DNA from: Larix kaempferi
Taxonomy: Eukaryota > Streptophyta > Pinopsida > Pinales > Pinaceae
Length of the DNA: 64,000 nucleotides
Assembly: GCA_027924585.1 (NCBI GenBank)
Contig: BSBM01000426.1
Coordinates: 3,309,501 to 3,373,500 of the forward strand
Direction: 5' to 3'
Shown here: positions 35,083-47,863 of the stretch, in pieces
Layout: each line of letters opens with the position of its first letter
How positions within the stretch are numbered: position 1 is the first letter of the stretch
Program-made: the position numbers and the translations under genes
Notes under the pieces: model-generated
The model's database searches: none
Told to the model about the DNA's origin: nothing
What the model saw: the letters and a program-made list of their open reading frames with translations, nothing else

Positions 35083-37661
35083 ATGAATGAACAAAATGTT
35101 AACATAGAGTCCGGTGGAACACAATAAAACACAAATCTTGGAACCAATGAAAACCCTCAACAAAATCAAAATGCCCAAGAAAATCAAAACCCCCAACAAA
35201 ATTTCGACCAAGACGAATTGAACCATTATGTAAATGAACTGAGCGTGCACACTCGAGAACTAAGAAACATAGAAGAACCATCTCGAGTTTCCCTTTCCAC
35301 CTCAATTGAGAGCTCAATTAACTCCCTCATCCATGCACATTGCCAATTGACTAACATGAGTGAATAAAGAGCTAGGATGCGGGAGTATTATTCCACGGTC
35401 ATTTTCAAGAAGGAAATAAAAGATTTTAATATTGCAAAGGCCCAATTATACAGTATGTTCACCGATCCAAGAAAACAACAATCACCGGACATTAGAAGGC
35501 CACGTGTCTGCATGGATTGGTGTCATTTCCAACCATGGAGGGACAATTGGATGCATAGGTGGTTCAAGGTTTACGATAAACCTCCCTGCAATAATAGGGA
35601 GGTTCCATAATACTTCCTTCGGTAACTGTGGGCTGAGTTTGCGCTTGGTTTACATGTCAACTATTTTGACATAATTGAGTTCCAGGGTGTTGGGCATGTC
35701 TCTGCCCAAGATCGACCTGTTTCCAGGAGGAACCCACTGAGAGGGCCAACAACTCCTATGCGCGATCCCAACCCCTCTCCACAACCACCTCAGTTACCCC
35801 ACAAACTTGATCATCTCTATGGGGCGATGAGGAGTGTTGCATGTGGATTCCTTAGACACACTGCTTTTGTAGCAGCGACTATAGTGGAGAGACAGGTTGA
35901 ACCTGATAGAGACTCAGGTGCAGGTCCTTCACGACAAATTCATGATAGACCTGTGACTGGTGGTAGCCATGTTGGGCCTTCTAGTTCGACTAGGAAAATG
36001 CCACATCTTTGTCCCCATTGTGGGCACACTTTCCCTGACCCGATCGAGGGATTCTATATGGAGCAGGTTAGCACTTTTTTTAATGTGTTTTCAATCATCA
36101 CTTGATAATTTTTAAAGTAATTTTAAAGTATTTTTGTTTAACTTAAACTATTATTTCAATGTACAGTTATTTAGAGCTGAGACGCCATCATGGGAGAACG
36201 TAGGATCTCCCAACTTGGACCTAGCAATGCAACTGTAACTGAAATTGCGGCACCTCACATGGAGGTATTTTTAATACCTCACACAATATTGTTATTACTT
36301 ATGGCATTTCTATTATTTATGTTTTTATATTTATGACATACACGATGATAGTTCGTACAATATTTTTGAATATTTTGATTTCCTAAATAATTACTTGTTT
36401 AATATGTTCATAACGTGCATGCATTTTGGAGCCACAGGTATTCCCAGCTGATCATCCATATCCTCCAGGGATTGGTAGATCACCATATACACAGGTACAA
36501 TGTGTAGTTAAAAGCACGCTTTTAATTTGAATTGTTATGACTTACTATGGATTAATTTGATTTTTGTTTTCTAAACTTCAATATTACAAATGTGTATGTA
36601 GGGGACACCAACAGCTGCAAGTAGCATAGTTCCCCATCCCCTATTTAGTCCTATGTTTCCACCCTCTCCCATGAGTCGCCCCCCCTCACTTCCATCCACA
36701 CCCCTCCCTCCGTCCACCCCCTCCCTTCCATCCAGCATCCCCTCTCATTCCATAATCTCCCCTCCATCCATCCTCACCCCTACATCAATCCTCCCCCATT
36801 CTTCCACGCCCCCCCCATCTACACATCCTCCCCAATTCATCCACACTCCCCCGTCTATCCATACTCCCCCATTCGTCCACTCCCCCCCTTCCATCCATCT
36901 CGCCCCCTTCGTCCACAATCTCCCTTCTATCCATCCTCCTCCCTCTATCTAGGACCTCCCTCCCATTCACCATCCCTCCACATTCCTCCTATCCCTTTTC
37001 GGTCGATACCCCCTATCGTACAATCGGTAGGGGTTCAACGTCATCCTCCACCCCATACCACCATATCCTCTTCCACCATATCTTCTCCAGTTCATGCCAC
37101 TATTGTGGCAACTACTCTTCCAATATCCACCCATGCATCTACAATGGTTGCACCCATAGTTGCTGCAACTACATCTGCACCCCCCTCCCATGACTGCATC
37201 AGAGCAGGTTGTCCAACCAACTACTCCACCTGCTAGCCCTGAATCCCAGTCATGTCCATTGTCGGAGGTGTTCACAGTGAGAATCAAGTTAATTTATGAA
37301 AATATTTTGATGCATTAACGAAAATTAATTTAAGCAATTATTATTTTCAATGAAATGATTGTCGTAAATGTTGTAGGTTGGAATTGTTGAGAGGCTCAAC
37401 AGATCTGGAGGACACCTTCCTCACATCTCCCACTTGCATTAGCGGTAAGTTATTTAAGATTTGAATTCTAAATTCGTTTTATAAATGTAGTAAATGTTAC
37501 AAATGCTTGAACATGATGGTATCTTATATCATTTGTTTCAGAGCCTAGAGAGATGGTCTACTCCTAAACGGAAGAAGACCTGAGATACCAGTATCTCCAA
37601 GAAGAGGAAGATCGATTTTGGAGATGCGCCTGGGAGTGATGGCGGTGGTCGCGATGCTTGA
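35083..37661 (+). pseudogene. Unrecognised multi-exon gene with CPHCGH motif, Pro/Ser-rich stretch and basic tail
   Basis: Exon 1 (35083-36066) is one frame of 328 codons with a few TAA stops. It has a Gln/Asn-rich N-terminus, a middle with RVCMDWCHFQPWRDNWMHRW and LWAEFALGLHVNYFDIIEF, and a small Cys/His motif MPHLCPHCGHTFPDP. Further exons fit splice sites: one ending at 36264, 36438-36494 (19 codons, phase 0), and from 36602 a long stretch rich in Pro and Ser that shifts frame near 36945. The last exon (after TTTCAG near 37542) reads SLERWSTPKRKKT, a TGA, then ISKKRKIDFGDAPGSDGGG and a stop: a nuclear-signal-like tail. AATAAA follows at 37839-37844. I do not recognise the family. It may belong to the same transposon as 31471-34024. 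Confidence 0.6.
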
Positions 37662-37844
37662 CACACTTTTTTTGTACATTAGCCACGATGTGGCACTTTT
37701 GGGCACCAATTTCCATGTACTTGGTATCTACGGCACGAGTTGTCATGTATTTTGGATCTATGTCACAAGATTTCGGATTTTGTATATGACACAAGTTGCC
37801 ATCGTATGTACATTGGGAACCATGTTCCAATATTTGATAATAAA

Positions 37845-38929
37845 ATTTATATGTTTGTTCGATTTTTGTAGCCTTGATGTACATGGATTTCCAATTATGT
37901 GATTTATATATCGCTTGTCTATATTTGTATCTTGTTGTCTCATGGTGTGTTAGGGTTTTTTTTTAAACCATTGAGTTATGGAGTTATAACATGTCCAACT
38001 TTAGAAACATAAGCATTAAAACAAAGAACATGAAAGAACATGTGTATAATAAATCTAAAACAAAAACATACATAGCCTTATACCTTGGGAACCTTTCTTG
38101 TAGGATAAAAGGCATACATATTTAAATGTGCATATGCATAATTTACTAAAGGAGATACACTAATCTATGAATTCATGAGAAGGAACAGAAGTCCCATTCA
38201 TTCATATATTATAAGCATGAACATGTACTAAGGATAATAGGAATAAAATTCATCAATTTAACATATGAAATAAATCCTAAATCACATATGAAGCCTAAAT
38301 CATTGTATACATCATTATTGGATATTCTTACTAATTGGTGAATACTTTCATTTAAATTAAATGTGCAACTAACGAACTATATCCTTGAATCCAATCCCCC
38401 TTGAATATAATATGTTCACACTTGATTGATCATCCCCTTGCCTATAACACATATCAGATTCCTCATTCCAACAATGACATTCATCTCACATTCCTCATTC
38501 CAACAATGGCATTCATCTTCTATGCAAAGGTGAACTAAAGGATCATGGGGGAAATTTATTTATAGTTACCATTGCATCTACCCTTTGTGGGAAATAATGG
38601 GCAATTTCAATTTTATTTTATATAAAAGGTTTGGAAACATTAAGAAGGCTTTCTAATAAGTAGTGGGACTATCAAATCTACTTTCCATGGAAAATTATGG
38701 GTAGCAAAAAAATATAGCATAGCTCACACTATTCATGGATACACCTTGATTTCCATTAAAAAAAGCTACTCATCCTTCATGAAGACCAATCAATATTGGT
38801 CATCAAAATGGTTTTTTTAATAAAAAAAGCACATCCAAGGAATCCAACAGCCTATGTGCATGAACAATAGTCATGGATTATGATTTTATGTTTGGATGCT
38901 CCTAAAATGATGAATAAGGATATGAACCT
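37845..38929. other. No recognisable gene
   Basis: This is AT-rich flank. A 33-bp stretch containing ATTCCTCATTCCAACAATG is tandemly duplicated at about 38458-38518. Otherwise I see nothing. Confidence 0.5.
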
Positions 38930-40697
38930 TGAAAATACGCTCATCGGTTTGGGTTTTGTGCCCCCGGAGCAAATCCTCAAAGTGTCCTTGAATGGCCATG
39001 AGGTTCCTAACCAAAATTCCCATAGAACCAAAACCGTGACTCCGATTGTGAATCCGTCGATTCTAGTGGATCCGGGACATCGGGTTTCAACTGGGGGACC
39101 CCCACACCATGCCTTGAACACTAAAAAATGGTGTTATTGTGCCAACTCAGGAACTATGGTTTTTCTTAGTGAAGGCCATGCCAATCTTTCTCAAGGGGGT
39201 CATTTATGATCCTAAGGATCCCAGGCATGCGTGGCCATCGTGAACACATCCAAAATGGCCGCATGCACATGTGGGAGCTCACAGAACCCAAGTCTGCTCG
39301 TCGGTTTGGGTTCTATGCCCTCGGAGCAAATCCTCAAAGTGTCCTTGAATGGCCATGAGGTGCCTGACAAAAATTACCGTAGCACCAAAACCGTGACTCT
39401 GATCGTGAATTCGTCAATTCCGATGGATTCATAACACCATTTTTCATCTAGGAGACCCCCGACATCGTGCCTCGAAGGCTTGGAAACAGTGATATTGTGC
39501 CATCTCCGGAACTAGGGTTTTTCTCAATGAAGGCCATGCCAATATTGCTCAAGCAGGTCATTTCTCATCCCAACGCTCTCGGGCATGCATGGAATTTGTG
39601 AACACGCCCAAGATGGCCATGTGCATGTGTGGGAGTTGATGGAACCCAAGTTCGCTTGTCGGTTTGGGTTCCGTGACCCCAGAAAAATCCTTAAAGTGTC
39701 CCTGAATAGCCACCGCATGCCTGACAAAAATTCCTGTAGCACCAAAACCATGACTCCAATCGCGAATACGTCGACTCTGATGGATTCAGAACATCGAGTT
39801 TCAGCTAGGGGACCCCCCACATTGTGCCTCGAAGGCTCGAAAATTGTGATATTGTGCCATCTTCGGAACTAGGGTTTTGCTTAGTGAAGGCCATGCCAAT
39901 CTTGCTCAAGCGGGTCATTTCTCATCCAAACGCTCTCGAGCGTGCATTTGAAATCGTGAACACATCCACGATGGCCATGTTCATGTGTGGGAGTTGACAG
40001 AACCCAAGTCTGCTCGTCGGTTTGGGTTCCGTTCCCTTGGAGCAAATCCTCAAAGTGTCCCTGAATGGCCACGAGGTGCTTGACCAAAATTCCCATAGCA
40101 CCAAAACCATGAATCCGATTGCGAATCCGTCAATTTTGATGGATTCAAAACACCGGGTTTCCACTAGGGAACCCCCCACACCATGCCTCGAAGGCTTGGA
40201 AATGGTGATATTGTGCCATCTCCAGAACTAGGGTTTTTCTCATTGAAGGCCATGCCAATCTTACTCAAGTGGGTCATTTCTCATCCCAACGCTCTTGACC
40301 ATGCGTATAAATCATGAACATGTCCATGATGGCCATGAAAGTGGGAGTTGAAGGAACCCAACCGAGCATGGCCATCTCCAGAACTAGGTTTTTGCTTAGT
40401 GAAGGCCATGCCAATCTTGCTCAAGCGGGTCATTTCTCATCCAAACTCTCTCAAGCATGCATGGAAATCATGAACATGTCCATGATGGCCATGTGCACAT
40501 GTGGGAGTTGAAGGAACCCAAGTCTGCTCGCCGGTTTGGGTTCCGTGCAACCGAAGCAAATCCTCAAAGTGTCCCTGAATGGCCATGGGGTGCCTGACCA
40601 AAACGCCCATAGCACCAAAACCATGACTCTGATCACGAAGCCGTTGATTTCAGTGGATTCGGGACACCGATTTCTAGCTAGGGGACCCCCCAAACCA
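38930..40697 (+). repeat. 358-bp satellite array 1, plus orientation
   Basis: About five monomers share the phrase AAATCCTCAAAGTGTCC, starting at 38971, 39328, 39685, 40044 and 40558. Spacings are 357, 357 and 359 bp, then 514 bp where a partial extra unit is present. The array is interrupted on the right by the copia element at 40698. Open frames of 65-109 codons recur in each unit and read MGSV..EQILKVSLNGH and similar. Confidence 0.95.
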
Positions 40698-41653
40698 TGT
40701 TATTTTTTTATCATTTATTTCAATGCGATCTAGGATCTTAACTGATAGAACAACATGTACAACATATCAATCACAAGAGACAAGAGACACAAAGCATTTC
40801 ACTGGGGAAAACCAAGAAGGTAGAAAAAGCCCGCAACTTCCTCAGAGATAGAATGAGCACCAATACAAAGATCACAAAGATGAATCCCCAAAAGATATAT
40901 GTCTACAACACCTACTCCTCCTCCACTTGTGCGCACTCCTCCTCTCTCTCACTAATGTGAAGTGAGTGAGTGAGTGAATGAATAGAATGAGAGAGTAACA
41001 CTCTCTATTTATACAATGACTTGACTTTCCTTTAACCCTAACTGGTCCGACCTCACTTAGGAGAGTCTAATAACCCATTACCACTTTTCACTAGGCCGAC
41101 CCCACTAGGGTGGTCTAATAACCCTTTAACCCATACTGGGACGACCCCTCTAAGGTAGTCTATTAACCCATCAAATATAAGTTACGACACTTACAACATA
41201 ACTTGCGACACTTGCAAATACAAATGATGACACTTCCAATCAGAGGAATAATACATCTTCATTTGGGATACAATAAAGTACAAATGTAATACATAAAATA
41301 TACAAGTGAATATCTTCTGAAGTTACAAATACATCAACACTCCCTTTTAACTAGGAAGGTATTCTCTTGACACAGGTCATCAATATATATAGGCACAAGT
41401 CTTTAATATTGGAGCTCGATAATCATCACTAGATCACAGAGAATCATCATCACTGCTGTTGTACTCGTCATCTCGATCACTAATGCTATCTCTCAATTCT
41501 TCTCATCGTAGGAAGTTCTATAGAGCCAGCCCTTTTTCATGTTGGATGTAGGCCTAGCCTCCTGTAGGTCTTCATCATCTCTGCGAGCTGGCCATCCTGT
41601 GGAATCCTCAGGGTTGATAATGTGCATCAACAAAACCTCGAAAGAGCATCCCA
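40698..41653 (-). repeat. Copia 3' LTR (left copy), 956 bp
   Basis: It starts TGTTATTTTTTTATCATTT and ends AAAGAGCATCCCA on the plus strand. It aligns with 46903-47858 over its whole length. Confidence 0.9.
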
Positions 41654-42180
41654 TGATTGATTACGAGCTTACTGCTCAACCTATTGGATCTCCCTGGACT
41701 TCTACATGTGACCTTCACAAAACCTTAAAAGAGTGCTTTCCCAACAAGATCTCTAAAGAGAATCCAAGGACTTTTATGTGCCTAGCACAACCTACATGGA
41801 TCTCCAGGACTGATTACATGTGATCTCCACAAAACCTTAAAAGAGTGTCTTGCCCAGCAAGATCTCTAAATATCATTCGAGGACTTTTATGTGTCTAGCA
41901 CAACCTGTCCGGATCTCCAGGACCTATTACATATGGTCCCCACAAAACCTTAAAAGAGTATCTTTCCCAGCAAGATCTCTAAAGAGAATCCGAGGACTTT
42001 TACATGCTTAGCACAACCTGTCCGGATCTCTAGGACTTATTACATGTAGTCTAGCAAAACCTTAAAAGAGTGTCTTGCCCTGCAAGATCTCTAAAGAGCA
42101 TCTGAGGACTTTTGCGTGCCTAGCACAACCTGTCCGGATCTCTAGGACTTATTACATGCTACCCTCGCACAACCTATCCA
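41654..42180. repeat. 112-bp tandem array inside the copia element
   Basis: The phrase AACCTTAAAAGAGT recurs at 41721, 41833, 41946 and 42058, with spacings of 112, 113 and 112 bp. Each unit also has GCAAGATCTCTAAA and GAGGACTTTT. The end of the LTR (AACCTCGAAAGAGCATCCC) looks like a diverged part-unit, so the array may have grown out of the LTR edge. Confidence 0.9.
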
Positions 42181-42189
42181 TGGCCACAG

Positions 42190-42570
42190 AGTATCATCCT
42201 GATACTCATGATCAACCTGATCATCCTCGCACGAAGCATCATCTTGATGCTCATGATCATACTAATCATTATCATACAGTGCATCATCCTGATGCACATC
42301 ATCATCACATGTTCGTCCTGATCATCATCATAGCATCATCCTGATGCATATCATCATCACATGATCATCCTGATCATCAACATAGCATCGTCCTGATGCA
42401 TATCATCATCACATGATAATCTTGATCATCATCATAGCATCGTCTTGATGCATATCATCATCACATGATCATCCTGATCATCATCATAGCATCGTCCTAA
42501 TGTTCATCACACATGATCATCCTGATCATCGTCATACATAGCATCATCCGGAGCATCGTCCTGATGCTCA
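42190..42570. repeat. 52-bp tandem array inside the copia element
   Basis: TAGCATC recurs at 42331, 42383, 42435, 42487 and 42539, exactly 52 bp apart. The units are built from ATC and GATCAT words with CCTGATGCATATCATCATCA. A less regular part extends left to about 42190. Confidence 0.9.
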
Positions 42571-42650
42571 TCGCACAACACTTACATCCACAGCCATGCG
42601 AAGGATCCTCCTACCACCATTCTTGGAATGGCTCTTGCAAATGTGTCCCG

Positions 42651-44385
42651 TCACTTCCTCCTCGAAGTATCTTCTATCTGAAGAACACCAAGCCTCTCTC
42701 TGAAGTACTTGAACTTCACTCTGGCTAGTGGTTTGGTCAACACATCTGCAATCTTCTCATCCATCGCAACATATTGGAGCTTCACTGCTCCTCTCTGCAC
42801 CATATCCCTAATAAAGTGATATTTGATCTCTATATGCTTCGACTTGTCATGGAACACTGGGTTCTCTGACAACTTCACACAACTCTGGTTGTCACAATAG
42901 ATACAAGTAGCATCCAACTAGAGATCAAACGAAGCAGATAGTAGCTTCCTTAGCCATACTGCCTCACAACTAGCCGAACAAGCTGCGACATACTCTGCTT
43001 TGGCTATACTCAGTGCTACGCAGGATTTCTTCTTGCTAAACCAAGAGAAAACACTTGATCCCATATTGAAGCAGCACCCTGAGGTGCTCTTCCTATCTCC
43101 AACATGGCCTGCCCAATCTGAATCAACATAACCCTCCAGGTTAATCTTTTGATTTGCATCATACTTGAACCCATAATAAATCGTACCCTTCAGGTACCTC
43201 AGAATATGCTTTACAGCAATCAAGTGAACATGTCTAGGATCCATTAGGAACTAGCTCAAGGTGTTCACAACAAAGCAAACATCAGGTCTCGTGTTCGTTA
43301 GGTACATCAAGGACCCAATCATCTGATGATACATCCTAGCATCAACTGACTCTGATGAAGCATCACTCAATAGCTTTAGGTTCGGTGCCATAGGTGTGGC
43401 CATGGCCTTGCATTCCATCATCCCAAATCGCTTCAGGATCTCTACTGCATACTTCCCTTGTCCAAGGAAGATTCCATCTCCACTCTTCCACACCTCCATG
43501 CCTAGAAAGTAATGCATCATACCCAAGTGCTTCATCTCGAACTCGGCAGCAAGCTTCCTCTTCATGTCGGCAATCAACCTATCCTCACTTGTCACAAACA
43601 GGTCATCCACATATAGTAGGAGTATCACTGGATTGCCTTCCTCAACCTTGTAGTAAAGGTTGGAATCCGATTTACTCTTGGTAAATCCCAAACTGGTCAG
43701 GAAGCTATCTATCCTACCGTACCATGTCCTGGGTGCTTGTTTCAAACCATACAAGGATTTCTTCAATTTGCACACATGTGACTCCCTGTCGTGTGTCTCA
43801 AATCTAAGTGGCTACTCCACATACACTTCCTCTTCGACTACACCATTCAAGAAACCTTTCTTGACATCCATTTGGTGTATTTTCCACTTCATCACTGCAA
43901 CGAGAGCAAGTATTGTTATGATGGAATTTTATCTGGCTACAGGTGCAAAAGTTTCTTCATAATCTATCCCTTCTTTCTGGGAGAAGCCATGAGCCGCAAA
44001 ACTTGCATTCTATTTCTCTATGCTACCATCTGCAGCATGCTTGATCTTGTAGATCCACTTGGAAATCACAATAGACTTCCCTTCTGGTCTCGGGACCACA
44101 TCCCAGACATCATTCTTCATGATTGACTGGTACTCCTCGATCATGGCATCCTTCCATTAATGTATCCCAGATCCTGGGAACTTCAGATTCTTCAATATCT
44201 TCAATAGGTATTTTTCTTGAACTTTGTTGCTGGAACAAATGTCGTTGTCGACTCTTCGTCACTTGTTCTTCGAAACAAGTCTCTCTTGTAGGTGATGGTA
44301 CACGGTCTTTCCTACAAGACAAGTTCAATTTCATGATTAGAAACATCTCATAGATTTCAGAACTAATTCTTACACATAAATACAT
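42651..44385 (-). pseudogene. Copia RT and RNase H remnant
   Basis: Reading minus, WKDAMIEEYQSIMKNDVWDV (about 44160) begins the RT, followed by IDYEETFAPVAR and IHQMDVKKGFLNG. Next come LKKSLYGLKQAPRTWY, LLLYVDDLFVTSE with the catalytic YVDD, and IGSLMYLTNTRPDVCF. RNase H follows with YVDSDWAGHVGDRKSTSG and CDNQSCVKLSENP, then HFIRDMVQRGAVKLQYVAM. Stops lie at 43251 and 42918 and several more occur upstream of 43775. A frame change occurs near 44160. The order and wording are standard Ty1/copia pol. Confidence 0.9.
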
Positions 44386-46890
44386 ATGTCATACAGTCAT
44401 GCAATTATCTTAGCCAATGCTTCAATACAACATTTATCCATATCCCGTAACTTTCTAGATGCCTTCCATCTCTACGAGAACATACGGTTAAGAGTGTGCA
44501 CTACTCCAACATGTTAGCAAAGAGGTTTCATTCTAGATAAGTAGCAATGGAGTGTTGTACAGTACCATAGCCCACTTACCCATTACTATATTAGTAGTAT
44601 CTTGTTCATTAATGCAACTTTTCTAAAATGCACAATGTACATCCTAATTCTAGGAACATAAGTATGTACATGAATGAACAACATCATTTAAGTAATAAGA
44701 AATGACAATTCAAATACTTATCTTTGTTTGCTTTTTGGGTGGACTCCCTCTCAATCTTTGCTTCCCTACAAGAATTACTAGAGTGTGCTCTCTCTTCATC
44801 TTTGCTTCTTGTATTATCTGTCTTTGAACTTATATCCATCCTGGACCACTATGCATGTTTAAGTGTGCACTAGTGTTATCATTGTGTCATCCTCAAGATC
44901 TCATACATAATCATACATTCATTAGTATAATCTCAATACTATCAAAACATTATGATTCTAAATAATCTTAAACATGTATGGTCATGGTCATTTCATACAC
45001 AGTTAATTTATCACAAGCGTTAGTATTCAAGGTTTCAGGGAGTACTTCTTTTACTCATGCATATTTTTATTTGACCATAGGACTCTTCTAGTTTGTCATA
45101 TCATTAATTGAACTACGAAGCATAATATGCATAAACCCATGATTATTCAAACTTATAACTTCATGAATAATCATTATCAATCATACAAACATATACTTAT
45201 ATGAGACCCTAATACAAGGTAGGATTCTAACTTGATATAGGAAAAACATACCTGGATTACCATGTTTGTGAGTTATGTCTAACATACCCAAACAATGTCT
45301 TCTTTGTTCTCTTCAATGATTTAGAGACCTTGTGCTAGTAACCTGCATATCTCATAAGTTAAGCATTGTAGAACCAAATTATACATACCTCATAAGTAGA
45401 GATTCTATGTGATCAATGGCTATGGATGATTCTTTGTCTTCATGTCACCATGGTCATATGTTCTTGATCTAGAACTTGATTTGTCTTTCTTGATGTACCT
45501 TTCATGTTAGTGGACAACATCATCCTCATACAACACCATAGTGCATTAGTACAATCATAAGCATCATAACCCTAATCAATGAATGTCTTATATCATTCAC
45601 ATTCATTCATACTTTTACTAAGGTGATAAGACAAGTCTAAAATTAATCAAGATTGTACTAACCTCAATAATATGAAGACAAACATATAATAAACTTAATC
45701 ATGAACATATTTCAAAACATACCTGTATCTCCTCAAGTCATACCTGTCGGGATTTCTTGTAGTCTTATTTTGTAAGGCCTTAGCCTCATCTCCCTCTGGA
45801 ACTAGAACTTATTTAGGTGTCCAAATCATTAACTTCTAGGATTAACTCAATCCACTTGATTTGTTGAATTTGGATCTGGAGCTGGCTAGGGTTTTTCATA
45901 GAAACCCTAAAAATCCAAACTTGGAATTTCAAACTTTTGTTTCGACAGGGAGATGTAGATGACTGAGGCGAGCAAGCTAGTGTGCTCATATTTTGAAAAC
46001 TCCAAAAATTGACCCCTCAAAATTGACCTGCGAGTTTCAGATCTGCAGCTTCTGTCAAATTTTGGTTTTCTTGTCAAAATCCTGATCTAGGGTTTGATGG
46101 AGCCTGGGGTTCTACCCAAAAAAAAACTTTGATCTTGGTCTCTAAATTTTGATTTTGATGAGTAGCATCTAGCCATGATCTCAGATTCCAAAAATTCCAA
46201 CTTTTGCAGAAACCCTAATTTCCCTCAGCAGTGCCAAACCAAAAATGAAAGTGCTCAGAATCCAATTTTGTTTGGACAGAAATATATGCCATATTATTTC
46301 TAGTGTATCTATGAAATTTTCGATCCTTAGGGTCTGAAACTTCGGCTTGTGGTAGGATGACCTGTCATCTTTCCAACCCAATAGATCTGACCTCCAATGG
46401 ATTCTCCATGAGAGATATGTTAAGTGTCGCAACATGACCTGTTTATGGGATGAAACCTCATACCGAACTTGTACGGAATGCCATGTGTCACTATTTCAAC
46501 TTTAGCCTCTGAAACCCGGACCTGTGAAACTACAGTCCGTGTCCTAACTGTCAATTTTTACAGAATTCCATTTGGATCTTTCTAGCTCGAGATATGACCT
46601 TTGTTCCTAGGTCACCTGTTTAGGGCTGCATTCTGGAAGAGGCAAAAACCCTAACTTGTACGAATCATATCTCACAAAGTGCAACAAATCTGGGGGCTGA
46701 GATTCGGACACAAGGTACATGAACATTTCATTTTCGACCTATAAACATTTCAGATCCCGAACCTTCTCCAAATTTGATATATAGCGAGCGTTCCACGATG
46801 ACTAGTTTTTAGTATACCAAGCCCTAGCTTCGAATTTGTCACAAGTGCAACAAGTGTCATAAATGCCATACAATGCCTTCCTTCAGGATA
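44386..46890. other. Copia internal region without recognisable coding sequence
   Basis: Gag, protease and integrase would be expected here but none can be read in either strand. Only one open frame above 80 codons exists (46181-46435, minus) and it matches nothing known. The sequence may be foreign DNA carried by the element or heavily decayed. Confidence 0.6.
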
Positions 46891-46902
46891 GTTCTGATAC
46901 CA
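46891..46902 (-). promoter_or_regulatory. Copia primer-binding site
   Basis: The minus strand reads TGGTATCAGAAC directly after the 5' LTR. It fits initiator-Met tRNA apart from the last bases. Confidence 0.85.
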
Positions 46903-47858
46903 TGTTATTTTTTCATCATTTAATTCAATATGATCTAGGATCTTAACTGAGAGAACAACATGTACAACATATCAATCACAAGAGACAAGAGATAAAAAAC
47001 ATTTCACTGAGGAAAACCAAGAAGGTGAAAAAAATCCACCACTTCCTCAGAGATAGAATGAGCACCAATACAAAGACCACAAAGATGAATCCCCAAAAGA
47101 TAGATGTCTGCAGCAACTACTCCTCCTCCACTTGTGCGCAATCATCCTCTCTCTCAATAATGCGAAGTGAGTGAGTGAGTGAATGAATAGAATGAGAGAG
47201 TCACAGTCTCTATTTATACAATGACTTGACTTTCCTTTAACCCTAACTGGGCCAAACTCCCTTAGGAGAGTCTAATAATCCATTACCACTTGTCACTGGG
47301 CCGGCCCCACTAGGGTGGTCTAATAACCCTTTAACCCATACTAGGCCAACCCCTATAAGGTGGTCTAATAAACCATCAAATATAAGTTACGACACTTACA
47401 ATATAACTTGCGACACTTGCAAATACAAATGACGACACTTCCAATCAGAGGAATAATAGATCTCCGTTGGAGATACAATAAAGTACAAATTTAATACATA
47501 CAATATACAAGTGAATATATTCCGAATTGACAAATACATCAACACTCCCTCTTAACTAGGAAGGTATTCTCTTGACACAGGTCATCAATACATATAGGCA
47601 CAAGTCTTCAATACTAGAGCTGGATCATCGTCACTGGATCACAGATCATCATCGTCACTGCTATTGTACTCGTCCTCTCGATCATTGGTTCTATCTCTCA
47701 ATTCTTCTCGTCATAGGAAGTTCTACAGAGCCATCCCTTTTCCATGCTGGATGTAGGCCTAACCTTTTGTAGGTCCTCATCATCTCTGCGAGCTGGCCAT
47801 CCTGTGGAATCCTCAGGGCTAATTACATGCATCAAAAAAACCTCGAAAGAGCATCCCA
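46903..47858 (-). repeat. Copia 5' LTR (right copy), 956 bp
   Basis: Partner of 40698-41653, same length and ends. It abuts the 360-bp repeat with no matching target duplication. Confidence 0.9.
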
Positions 47859-47863
47859 AGAGA

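Larger units (their letters stand above)
40698..47858 (-). mobile_element. Ty1/copia element with matched LTRs and a reduced coding region
   Basis: The LTRs are 40698-41653 and 46903-47858, both 956 bp, with TG...CA ends. A primer site TGGTATCAGAAC (complement of 46891-46902) follows the 5' LTR on the minus strand. Only RT and RNase H remain, at 42651-44385. The roughly 2.5 kb between the primer site and RT has no gag, protease or integrase that I can read. Two tandem arrays lie between RNase H and the 3' LTR. There is no polypurine tract directly before the 3' LTR, and the flanks AACCA and AGAGA do not match, so the element has been rearranged. Confidence 0.85.

Noticed and set aside
36785-37287. 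Minus-strand Gly/Arg- and Cys-rich frames
   Set aside because: These are shadows of the plus-strand Pro/Ser/Thr-rich exon.
42190-42570. Possible CRISPR-like array of 52-bp units
   Set aside because: The units are contiguous with no unique spacers, and the context is a plant retrotransposon. It is a plain tandem repeat.
40693-47863. Target duplication for the copia element
   Set aside because: AACCA on the left and AGAGA on the right do not match, and shifting the ends by a few bases does not help.
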